From positions 1 to 24,199 of the forward strand of contig JANNQW010000227.1 of the NCBI GenBank assembly GCA_031400955.1: 24,199 nucleotides of DNA, read 5' to 3'. Below the pieces are notes generated by a model. That model was not told where the DNA came from. It did not search any database and was given only the letters and a program-made list of their open reading frames with translations. This DNA comes from VFKE01 sp031400955 (GTDB taxonomy: Bacteria > Verrucomicrobiota > Verrucomicrobiia > Verrucomicrobiales > Verrucomicrobiaceae). The translations under genes and the position numbers were made by a program. Shown here piece by piece: positions 7,695-14,124 of this stretch. Position 1 is the stretch's first letter. Each line of letters begins with the position of its first letter.

Positions 7695-7722
7695 ATTATT
7701 GATTTATCGCTAAATTAAGCAA
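7695..7722 (-). promoter_or_regulatory. Candidate sigma70-like promoter for ddl-ftsQAZ
   Basis: On the minus strand, TTGCTT (bases 7722-7717) and AATAAT (7700-7695) are separated by 16 bases, matching TTGACA at four of six and TATAAT at five of six positions. Transcription would begin near 7688, about 34 bases before the ddl ATG. It lies in a strikingly AT-rich stretch (about 7681-7800) compared with its surroundings. TAATTATGGG (7683-7692) recurs as its inverted copy CCCATAATTA at 7785-7794, which might flank a regulator-binding region. AT-richness makes chance matches easy. Confidence 0.35.
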
Positions 7723-7848
7723 GGTTAATTATCAATATTTTTGATCTATTTGATCCATGTGCATCCCACCTGTTATCGTTTATTCCCATAATTATTATAA
7801 CTCGACTTTTAGCCGAATTGTGAGTGAAAAACGCAGCGAACAGTTTCT

Positions 7849-7881
7849 GACAGAATGAACAAGATTAACAAAATTGGATTA
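7849..7881. repeat. GATTAACA-type dispersed repeat, copy 1
   Basis: This 33-base sequence contains AACAAGATTAACA and matches 15004-15036 at 29 of 33 positions. It lies in the gap between ddl and the YkgJ gene, where no gene is seen. Related motifs (TCCTGTTTATCCTGAAATCC) occur in inverse orientation at 8023-8042, so the gap holds a widely spaced, imperfect inverted pair, as at 15004-15073. Confidence 0.6.
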
Positions 7882-8020
7882 TGAAGAAGCGATCATGAAT
7901 CCGATAGGCGAACGGGCTCTATTGAGCTTCGCGCAATGGCATGACAAGAATGTCCCGTCTCCTTGGCTAAGCGTCACTCAATGATGCGAGACTCAATCGT
8001 TGATAAGCGCCTCACTCCCT

Positions 8021-8065
8021 ATCCTGTTTATCCTGAAATCCTGTCCGATTTCTGATTTTTCAGAG
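8021..8065. repeat. Inverted partner of the GATTAACA repeat plus small hairpin
   Basis: Bases 8021-8046 carry ATCCTG units (ATCCTGTTTATCCTGAAATC then CTGTCC), the reverse-complement style of the repeat at 7849-7881. They are followed by the hairpin TCTGATTTTTCAGA (8051-8064), which lies directly beyond the stop of the minus-strand YkgJ gene and could help end its transcript. TTTCTGATTTTTCAGAG occurs again exactly at 7634-7650, inside the first codons of ddl. Confidence 0.5.
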
Positions 8066-8416
8066 CTAGCTCTTCGGGTGCGATTCGATTTCGATGGCTT
8101 CGCAAATCTCCCGCCAGCCATCGAATCGCCAGCGATTCGGAAATCCGCGACATTGCTCCGGCTTGATCGGTTGGATTTGACAGGTGTTTTTTCCATCGAG
8201 GAAAATGCACGCGCCATTTTCGCTTTCCGTGAGCGAGAGATGTTTTCGATTGGCGCTTAAGCGCGTGAACTGCTGGATGAACTCTTCCTCGCCCAGCTTC
8301 AGATGCGCCGCGATGGCCTTGATCTCTGATTCCGTAACGATCACGTCACCCGGCCAGCGACAGCAGTTCCCGCAGCGCTGACAGAGATAAGTGGTGTCGG
8401 GCTTGTCCGGCGGCAT
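8066..8416 (-). CDS. YkgJ-family cysteine-cluster protein
   Basis: The product (116 residues from this start) has the YkgJ-type (UPF0153) pattern CQRCGNCC at residues 12-19, followed by spaced cysteines at 70, 79, 89 and 105, with the blocks GACIFLD, TCQIQPIKPEQCRGFPN and WREIC. Members of this family are thought to bind zinc or an iron-sulfur cluster through these cysteines; no precise biochemical role is established. The start at 8416 was chosen because the cluster normally begins close to the N-terminus. An in-frame ATG at 8485 would add 23 residues but would overlap the divergent gene at 8478. The gene is single, with no obvious operon partner. Confidence 0.85.
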   Translation of the reverse strand: MPPDKPDTTYLCQRCGNCCRWPGDVIVTESEIKAIAAHLKLGEEEFIQQFTRLSANRKHLSLTESENGACIFLDGKNTCQIQPIKPEQCRGFPNRWRFDGWREICEAIEIESHPKS

Positions 8417-8477
8417 GGTAAACTTGCGGATATTTTTGTTTTCTAGTGAAGGCTCGCGCTTAGTGTAGCGCAAATCC

Positions 8478-9167
8478 ATGAGCACGCGATTCCCGATGCG
8501 CAGACCGCCGCCCGCTCCGGCGGTGCCGTTGGATATTCGGTTGCACGCACCGTTGCCGAATGCCGAGGGCGCGGGTGGGCTGGCCTGGGTGCAGTGGCTT
8601 TTTCAAAGCGTGCGCGCGCAACGCACGGCGTTGATATTTCAATCCGATGCCGTAGAGCGTGTTCTGGCGCTGGTGGATTGGCAGCGCTTCGCTGAAAACG
8701 TTTTCCTTCCCGTGCTCGCTCCCGCCCTGCTGCAAGGCTGGCGCTCAGCCCAGCAGGGTGATGACGCGGCGCTTGCCGTCTGTGATTTAGATTTACATGC
8801 CCGTCTGTCATCCGATCACGCGGAGCGCAGTATCGCGGGTGGTGCAATTCTGCTCGACCAGACCCGAGGCGCGAAATACCAGGCTGCGCTCGGGCGCTTT
8901 CGTGTGCGCGTGGACGATGGAACTTCACCCGGTCATCTGGCCATTGTGTGGTCCGCGGTCGCCGTCCTGTTTCAGATTCCGCCGCTTGATTTGCTATCGG
9001 AGTATCTGCGTGAGGAATGGATCGTCGCGACACAGCATTGTCCGCATCACGAAGTCCCGCAGGGGCCGTTGAGTTTCTCAGGGCTGTCGCATCGCGCGCT
9101 GCACGAGGCGGGTGTTCTTTCCTTCGGTGGTGATGCCTCTGCTTCTGATTCCCGGGAACGCGGTTGA
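8478..9167 (+). CDS. Unassigned 229-residue protein, faint UreF-like pattern
   Basis: The frame reads as a normal mixed globular protein, unlike the Arg/Pro-rich frame on the opposite strand, and is divergent from the YkgJ gene. I do not recognise a family with confidence. Residues 76-127 (FLPVLAPALLQGW, then GDDAALAVCDLDLHARL and AERSIAGGAILLDQ) and 151-185 (PGHLAIVWSAVAVLFQIPPLDLLSEYLREEWIVA) loosely resemble the helical layout of UreF urease accessory proteins. The typical UreF N-terminal ALPVGGF/GLE block is missing, and no urease genes are in the window. The first 16 residues are Pro/Arg-rich, so the true start may lie later. No signal peptide is evident. Treat it as hypothetical. Confidence 0.6.
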   Translation: MSTRFPMRRPPPAPAVPLDIRLHAPLPNAEGAGGLAWVQWLFQSVRAQRTALIFQSDAVERVLALVDWQRFAENVFLPVLAPALLQGWRSAQQGDDAALAVCDLDLHARLSSDHAERSIAGGAILLDQTRGAKYQAALGRFRVRVDDGTSPGHLAIVWSAVAVLFQIPPLDLLSEYLREEWIVATQHCPHHEVPQGPLSFSGLSHRALHEAGVLSFGGDASASDSRERG

Positions 9168-9180
9168 TTTGCCAAAGCGG

Positions 9181-9331
9181 CGTTTCATAGGGTAGGGCGG
9201 GCGTCCCGCCTGCTGATTTGGGCATCCTGCCCAAATCAGTGCAGATGAAATTCATTGTCGTGGCGACCTTTCCCGGAGGTCTCCGCGGGACGCGGAAACC
9301 GGCGGGCGGGACGCCCGCCCTACCCGAAACG
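9181..9331. repeat. Palindromic MITE/REP-like element
   Basis: A perfect 21-base inverted repeat, whose left arm begins GGGTAGGGCGGGCG, occupies 9190-9210 and 9305-9325. It is extended by GTTTC/GAAAC-type pairing outside a 3-base bulge (9181-9186 with 9326-9331). Inside the left half is a second perfect hairpin, CTGATTTGGGCA (9213-9224) with TGCCCAAATCAG (9228-9239) and a TCC loop. The interior also has CCGGAGGTCTCCGCGGGACGCGG-type short self-complementary sequence. There is no coding frame of note; when translated on the minus strand it gives the peptide SAGGTPALP, which I have often seen in spurious ORFs of Verrucomicrobia and Planctomycetes. No clear target-site duplication is visible. It lies between convergent genes, 13 bases after the stop at 9167. 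Confidence 0.8.
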
Positions 9332-9411
9332 GAACTGTCCCGTCCGCGCATCGCGAAGTGCAACTTCGGATCGCCTTCAACGAGACGTGTATGCTGTAGA
9401 TCATTGGTGCT

Positions 9412-10311
9412 TCACATGACAAACATCTGATCCATCGCGTCCGTCAAATTCTTCATGTCGGCAGGATTGATCCCCATGCGCTGTTCGGAGATACACCAGC
9501 CGCTGTAGCCGATGTCATCGAGCGCGCGCATGATGGCCTTCCAGTCGTTCTTGCCGGTAAGGAAATCGCAGTCGAAGCCGGCGTATAAACCTTGCTTGCT
9601 CATCTTGTCGGCGTCGAATTCCTTGAAGTGCAAGCGGTTGATACGCTTGCCAAGAATGTGAATCCATTGCTCGGGCCAGCCGTAACGATAGACGTTGCCG
9701 ATGTCGAAATGGGCGCCGACCCAGGGGCTTTCAAATTCATCGATGAAGCGTGCCATCTCCAGCGGACTCAATAAGAAATTGTTCCATACGTTCTCAATAC
9801 TGATGCGCACCTCCAGTTCTCTGGCCAGCGGGATGGCTTCACGAATACTCTCTTGCGCCCGCTTCCATGCTACGTCGTATGTCACTTCAGCATTCACGAC
9901 GCCGGGCACGAGCAAGATGGAACCGGCACCGTAGGCTTTGGCATCGCGGAGCGTGGTAATGAGACCTTCAATCCCGCGCTTCCGTGTCGCAGCCACCGGA
10001 TGAGTCAGTGTGTCCTTCCAATGCGAATGACAGCACACGCTGGCGGCTTCAAGGTTATTGGCTTTGAGTGCATCCAGCACTTCCTTCTGGTCCATGCCGC
10101 CGTTGGGCTCCACGCCCTCGAATCCCGCTTCACGAATGGCCTGAAACTTTTCCATGACGGTGCCTTTTTTAGAAACGGTGCCAAACATGACTGCTTTGCG
10201 CAGTTTGCGTTTGGGGGCGGCGTCCTGGGCGATGACCTGTCCGAGTGTGAGGACGGCGGCACCCGCAATTGTGTTTTGGACGAAGGAGCGACGGGTGTGG
10301 TGCTTAATCAT
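9412..10311 (-). CDS. Tat-exported sugar phosphate isomerase/epimerase-like protein
   Basis: The 299-residue product starts with a twin-arginine signal (TRRSFVQNTIAGAAVLTLGQVIAQ, residues 6-29), indicating export of a folded, probably metal-loaded protein. The rest is a xylose-isomerase-like TIM barrel (AP endonuclase family 2 superfamily). Likely metal ligands are Glu173 (SIENVWN), Asp203 (HFDIGN), His228 (LHFKEFD) and Glu276 (ISEQRMG). Such proteins act as sugar isomerases, epimerases or 3-keto-glycoside-processing enzymes, and the substrate cannot be read from the sequence. The ATG at 10311 was preferred over 10341 because it puts the RR motif near the N-terminus. No other sugar-metabolism gene is adjacent. 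It is divergent from the lipoyl-transferase gene. Confidence 0.85.
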   Translation of the reverse strand: MIKHHTRRSFVQNTIAGAAVLTLGQVIAQDAAPKRKLRKAVMFGTVSKKGTVMEKFQAIREAGFEGVEPNGGMDQKEVLDALKANNLEAASVCCHSHWKDTLTHPVAATRKRGIEGLITTLRDAKAYGAGSILLVPGVVNAEVTYDVAWKRAQESIREAIPLARELEVRISIENVWNNFLLSPLEMARFIDEFESPWVGAHFDIGNVYRYGWPEQWIHILGKRINRLHFKEFDADKMSKQGLYAGFDCDFLTGKNDWKAIMRALDDIGYSGWCISEQRMGINPADMKNLTDAMDQMFVM

Positions 10312-10470
10312 GATGACAAGATTACGGCGTATGAACGACATTTTACAATAAAAGTCTCGTTAGGGTGGGGAAGTTGTCGTGCCCATCGCTAGAGAAATCG
10401 CTTTTCATTGCCGGGACATTGCCAACATGGGATATCCCTGTCAGCTTGTTTCAACAACAATCATGACGTC
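10312..10470. promoter_or_regulatory. Divergent intergenic region with a GGGATATCCC palindrome
   Basis: The 159 bases between the two divergent genes must hold both promoters. The perfect palindrome GGGATATCCC (10429-10438) lies 32 bases before the plus-strand start and is a plausible operator. No convincing -35/-10 pair was identified. On the minus strand the leader of the isomerase gene contains CCCCACCCTAAC, similar to the pyrimidine-rich leader of ftsA. Confidence 0.3.
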
Positions 10471-11187
10471 ATGAAACTCGATACCCTCCGATTGTGGCAC
10501 GACGCGACGCCACGGAGCGGCGCGCTCAATATGGCATTCGATGAGGCCATGCTTGATGCGGCGCAAGAGCCGTGGCTCCGGGTCTATCGTTGGCAAGTGC
10601 CGACCATCAGCATCGGATTCTCGCAGTCGCTGACAGTGATTCCGGAAGCCCGGCGCAACTGGCCCGTGGTGCGGCGATGGACCGGTGGCGGCGTGGTGGA
10701 ACATGACGGCGACTGGACTTACACGCTGGCGGTGCCGGTGGATTTTCCATTATGTGATCAGCGCGCGGTGGAAACTTATCGCTGGATTCACGAAGGCATG
10801 ATTGCCGCGCTCGCTCATTTGGGCATCGGCGGCTGTTCGTTGCAGGCTGAGAGCATGAGCGATGGCATGGGGGTGTGTTTTGAAGAACCGGCGCGTTTCG
10901 ATGTGGTGCACGAGGGAAAAAAAATTGCCGGAGCCGCCCAGCGCCGGTCTTCCAGGTCCGGATTCCTTCATCAAGGAACGATTCAGCCGCTGAAACCGCC
11001 GGCTGAATTCGAACTGGAGTTCGCTCGCGCTTTGGCGAACAAGCCGACAGTGGTCAGTCAGAATGATGCGTTGAAGCTGCTTCAGGAGCGTTCGGAAATA
11101 CTTGCGGTGGAGAAATATGGCGCGGCATCGTGGCTGGAGGACCGGCGATCATCTAAGGAAGCTCGACCCGGAACCGCTGCGGCATGA
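10471..11187 (+). CDS. Lipoate ligase/octanoyltransferase family protein (LipM/LplA-like)
   Basis: This 238-residue protein belongs to the BPL_LplA_LipB superfamily, which attaches lipoyl or octanoyl groups to lipoyl-domain lysines of 2-oxoacid dehydrogenases and GcvH. Visible motifs are MAFDEAML (21-28), RRWTGGGVVEHDGDWTYTLAVP (68-89, acyl-adenylate/substrate pocket) and FDVVHEGKKIAGAAQRR (143-159) with the conserved Lys at 150/151. Cys136 in GVCFEEP sits where LipM-type octanoyltransferases have their catalytic Cys, so LipM-like activity is possible; simple LplA ligase is the alternative. There is no LplA C-terminal accessory domain. The ATG at 10471 was chosen because family similarity begins there; a start at 10408 would add 21 unrelated residues. 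The gene runs into the next one 3 bases later. Confidence 0.85.
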   Translation: MKLDTLRLWHDATPRSGALNMAFDEAMLDAAQEPWLRVYRWQVPTISIGFSQSLTVIPEARRNWPVVRRWTGGGVVEHDGDWTYTLAVPVDFPLCDQRAVETYRWIHEGMIAALAHLGIGGCSLQAESMSDGMGVCFEEPARFDVVHEGKKIAGAAQRRSSRSGFLHQGTIQPLKPPAEFELEFARALANKPTVVSQNDALKLLQERSEILAVEKYGAASWLEDRRSSKEARPGTAAA

Positions 11188-11190
11188 AAC

Positions 11191-11547
11191 ATGCGTATCT
11201 TTATTTACGGAACGCTCATGCGTGGTCGCGGCAACGTAGGATACATTGCCGGCCAGGATTTTATCGGCCAAGCCAGCACGGAGCCGTGCTATCGGATGGT
11301 CGATTGCGGCGGGTATCCAGGAATGTTCTTCGTGAATGAAAGCGGGGTCAGTGTCCGCGGTGAAGTTTGGGACGTGGATGAGTCGTGTCGTGCACGGCTG
11401 GATGTGCTGGAGGATGTCGCGGGCGGTGAATATGAAGTCGCAAAGGTTGCTCTGCTCGCGCCGTTCGATGTGCAGCAGGTGCTGACTTATATTTATCTTC
11501 GAGCCGACGAAAACATGTCCGATGCCGGGACTGTATGGCGGGGTTAA
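11191..11547 (+). CDS. Gamma-glutamylcyclotransferase-like (AIG2/YtfP) protein
   Basis: The 118-residue product has the GGCT-like fold hallmarks: FIYGTLMRG (4-12) at the N-terminus, YRMVDCGGYPGM (34-45) and LDVLEDVAGGEYEV (70-83) with the probable catalytic Glu74. Family members release 5-oxoproline from gamma-glutamyl peptides or amines; many bacterial homologues have no assigned substrate. It starts 3 bases after the lipoyl-transferase stop with no Shine-Dalgarno sequence, so the pair is probably translationally coupled. Its TAA (11545-11547) overlaps the stop codon (11544-11546) of the rhodanese remnant on the other strand. Confidence 0.85.
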   Translation: MRIFIYGTLMRGRGNVGYIAGQDFIGQASTEPCYRMVDCGGYPGMFFVNESGVSVRGEVWDVDESCRARLDVLEDVAGGEYEVAKVALLAPFDVQQVLTYIYLRADENMSDAGTVWRG

Positions 11548-11714
11548 TTTCCAGCTTTCTTCGTTGCACCCTCAATCGCTTTCCCGGCGTCTTTCCAGGC
11601 CTTGAAACTGCCCTTGGGCAGCAGGATTTCTTTGTAGCCGAGTTTCGTCATCTTCCCCACGACGCGGCGTGCATGGCCGCCAATTGCGCAGTAGACGATG
11701 CAGAGCTTGCGGGA
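11544..11714 (-). pseudogene. Remnant of a rhodanese-domain gene (3' end only)
   Basis: The minus strand from 11714 to 11544 encodes the C-terminal half of a rhodanese domain: the active-site-like LCIVYCAIGGHARR, then KLGYKEILLPKGSFKAW and KDAGKAIEG, ending at a proper TAA. An in-frame TGA lies immediately upstream (11715-11717), and no frame of 11718-11815 resembles the missing N-terminal part. The gene is therefore truncated at its 5' end. The break coincides with unrelated sequence that carries the 17-base repeat at 11761-11777. Its orientation matches the upstream multidomain redox gene, whose product it may once have accompanied. It is unlikely to give a functional sulfurtransferase. Confidence 0.75.
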
Positions 11715-11760
11715 TCAAGTTTTAGGGTGCTCGGAGTGGTGATTGAAAGTGAGAGATGGA

Positions 11761-11777
11761 CCAGACACGGAGCAATG
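11761..11777. repeat. 17-base dispersed repeat, copy 2
   Basis: CCAGACACGGAGCAATG differs at one position from 998-1014. It lies in the 101 bases between the broken rhodanese remnant and the stop of the multidomain redox gene, a stretch that otherwise holds nothing recognisable and may be the inserted or recombined sequence that truncated the remnant. Confidence 0.3.
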
Positions 11778-11815
11778 CTTTTTGAAGCATGTGGGGATGG
11801 TTTGGTTTTGAACAG

Positions 11816-14050
11816 CTACTTGACGGCCATCTTTGCATCCTTGTTAAGGACGAAGTGCTCGATGTAGCCGATCATCATCTCGTCGTAGGTCTGCTGGCCC
11901 CAGCGGACAGTTTTGCCGGGATCCGGATTGGCCTTGTTGCCGCTGCTGTTGTCGAAGACTGCAGTGATTTTCAGCTTGCTGCCACGCGGGAGGATCTTGG
12001 GCTGCGAAAGACGATACTGGAGTTGCCAGTTGAAATCATAGCGCGGCACATCGAGCAGTGTTTCTGTTTTGCCGTCCGGGGTGGTGACTTCGTATTTGAA
12101 TGATTTCCCGCGCATGTGCATGTGAGGCATGAAGCCGCTGACGAGCATGTCCGTCGGCAGGATGCGCGAGAAAGTTTCGACGTGATTGGCATCGTTTGGC
12201 GGGATGTTGATTCGCGGATTGGCCACGCCAGCCACATGCACGACGTATTGTGGCGCTTTCGATGTGAACTTGAGCCCGATCTTGAGTTGGTCCTCGGCTG
12301 GTTTGCCGTTTGGAGTGTAGTGGATCTGAAAATGCAGGCTCGCGCCTGCAGGAAGTTTTTTTGCATAACCTTCCGGCAAGATGCGGGTGCTGTTGCCCGG
12401 CACATAGGCGGCCCAGAGCCCTACTGTTTCGTTGTTGCCGTCTTCACGCGAGGCGCGACCACCTTTTTCAATGACCCGCACGATCACATGGTGCACCACT
12501 GCGCGATCGGTCGGGACGACCTCGTAAGCCTGCACCCAACGGTCCTCGGCAAGGTTCATCGGCACTGTAAAATTTTGATAAGGCATCGTTCCTTCTGCCT
12601 TGATGGCGACGGGGCGAGGGAGTTGCACGACGAGGTCCGGCTCGCCAATGATCCATCCTTCCGCAAATTTGCGCGGCAACGGCGCGTCGGCGACATCACC
12701 TTTCAGGCGATCCGAGTTCAACCACGCCAGCAGGTCGCTCTTGTCCTGATCTGACAGCGAACGGTCATTGGAGAAGATGGCGTGCGCCCCGGATTGTTCT
12801 TTGCTTGCGAACCATGGCGGCATCACACCGCGGTCGGTTTGCTTCCGGATCATGCCGGCGTGCTCGATCACATCATCGTAGCTTGTAAGTGTGAACGGCG
12901 CGAGTCCGCCTGCGCGGTGACATTCGATGCAGTTCTGGTTCAAGATGCGAGCGATGTCCCGATGATATGTTGCAGATGTCTGGACGATTTTTTCATGCTT
13001 CGGCAGATCAAGCGCGCAGCCCGGGGCTGTGGTCGCCGCGACGGCGGGTGCTTCGCCACGCAGGGTCGCATCCAGCGCATTCCGGAGATAAGTGTGGCGC
13101 GGCGCATCGAGCGCGTAGCCGAGGCCGTATTGATCGTTGATCGCGCCGCGGTATACGAGTGTGCGCGCGGCGTCGAGAACAAAGACTTCCGTCGTAGTCT
13201 CCGCGCCGAGTGTAATGGCCACGCCCTTGTCGGCATCACGAGCAATTTTCCCCGTGAGCCCGTTTGTGGAAACGAAGCGTTTAATCTCATCAATGTTGGA
13301 CGATGGCGGTGCACTCAGCCAAGTGAACGACACACCTTTGTCGCGGTAGTCTTTCTCCAGTCGCGCCATCTCCGGACCCAACTTGCTGCTCAGCGGGCAG
13401 GTGGCGCTGAAGAATCCCAGCACCGTGACCTTACTGCCAACCGCTGCTGTCATTTTCCATTCGCCACCTTCGAGGCCTTTTAGATTAACTTCGGGTGCCA
13501 TCCGGCCCACGCCGCGTTCGGCCGCTCTCACCGGCTGCGGTCCTTCCTGCAACTCAACCGCAGGTTTGATCGGGGTTTCATCGTTTCCCGAAGGATATTT
13601 TTTAGGCAAGCGCTCGCCGATCTCTGAGAGCGATTCTTCGAGGGTGACCGCACCGTCATTGTTCTTGTCGAGCTTTTTGAACCACTCGGAGTCCTTCAGT
13701 TCATCTGACGTGAGTTTCCCGTCGTGGTTCTTGTCGAGGTTACTAAAGAAGTCGGCTGTGCGTGGACCAGGAAGGTCACCTGTTCGGGAAGTGTCCCGGT
13801 TACGAAGGGCTTGCAGTGTCTTACGGCCGAATTTGGTTAATGCTTCGCGCGCCTCTTCCGGTGTGACTTTGTCGTCGCCGTCCAGGTCGAGTTTGCGTAG
13901 ATAAGGGGCAGCATCGAGTTCGTTACCGGACAGCACGCCGTCGTTGTTTTTGTCGAACTCCTTAAACCTCTCGTCCAGCGGGCTGGCGGCGTGGAGGAGT
14001 ATGGCGGCAGCGAGGACAGGAAGGGGGAGTATTAAAAAGTGGATTTTCAT
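11816..14050 (-). CDS. Secreted EF-hand/redoxin/cytochrome c/copper monooxygenase-like fusion
   Basis: This 744-residue protein has five parts. (1) Signal peptide, about 1-22. (2) Four EF-hand loops: DKNNDGVLSGNE (33-44), DLDGDDKVTPEE (55-66), DKNHDGKLTSDE (106-117), DKNNDGAVTLEE (128-139). (3) A redoxin/thioredoxin-like domain, about 184-335, with FFSATCPLSSKLG keeping one Cys (218), so it is not a dithiol CxxC oxidoreductase. (4) A mono-heme cytochrome c segment with CIECH (374-378) and a likely axial Met in MPPW (410). (5) A PHM/DBH-like type II copper monooxygenase region, about 480-735: VVHHVIV (His520, His521), HFQIHYTP (His573, His577), PHMHMRG (His643, His645) and MMIGY (Met725/726). 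It probably acts in the periplasm or outside; the substrate is unknown. ATG at 14050 was preferred over 14074 because the signal peptide then starts at residue 1. Confidence 0.85.
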   Translation of the reverse strand: MKIHFLILPLPVLAAAILLHAASPLDERFKEFDKNNDGVLSGNELDAAPYLRKLDLDGDDKVTPEEAREALTKFGRKTLQALRNRDTSRTGDLPGPRTADFFSNLDKNHDGKLTSDELKDSEWFKKLDKNNDGAVTLEESLSEIGERLPKKYPSGNDETPIKPAVELQEGPQPVRAAERGVGRMAPEVNLKGLEGGEWKMTAAVGSKVTVLGFFSATCPLSSKLGPEMARLEKDYRDKGVSFTWLSAPPSSNIDEIKRFVSTNGLTGKIARDADKGVAITLGAETTTEVFVLDAARTLVYRGAINDQYGLGYALDAPRHTYLRNALDATLRGEAPAVAATTAPGCALDLPKHEKIVQTSATYHRDIARILNQNCIECHRAGGLAPFTLTSYDDVIEHAGMIRKQTDRGVMPPWFASKEQSGAHAIFSNDRSLSDQDKSDLLAWLNSDRLKGDVADAPLPRKFAEGWIIGEPDLVVQLPRPVAIKAEGTMPYQNFTVPMNLAEDRWVQAYEVVPTDRAVVHHVIVRVIEKGGRASREDGNNETVGLWAAYVPGNSTRILPEGYAKKLPAGASLHFQIHYTPNGKPAEDQLKIGLKFTSKAPQYVVHVAGVANPRINIPPNDANHVETFSRILPTDMLVSGFMPHMHMRGKSFKYEVTTPDGKTETLLDVPRYDFNWQLQYRLSQPKILPRGSKLKITAVFDNSSGNKANPDPGKTVRWGQQTYDEMMIGYIEHFVLNKDAKMAVK

Positions 14051-14052
14051 CA

Positions 14053-14075
14053 CGTGGTGCGAATTGTTAACCACG
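14053..14075 (-). promoter_or_regulatory. Inverted repeat at the start of the redox fusion gene
   Basis: CGTGGT and ACCACG (6-base arms, 11-base loop) end two bases before the ATG at 14050 on the minus strand. A hairpin or a bound protein here would cover the place where a ribosome-binding site should be; no Shine-Dalgarno sequence is present. Short arms make chance possible. Confidence 0.25.
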
Positions 14076-14124
14076 GGGAGAGGATTTTGTTGCGGGCAAT
14101 TTCTCGCCAGGACTACCGCATGGG

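Noticed and set aside
8443..9363. 306-codon minus-strand frame opposite the 8478-9167 gene
   Set aside because: It is Arg/Pro/His-rich without motifs, and its N-terminus is translated palindromic repeat (SAGGTPALP); the plus frame reads as a more normal protein.
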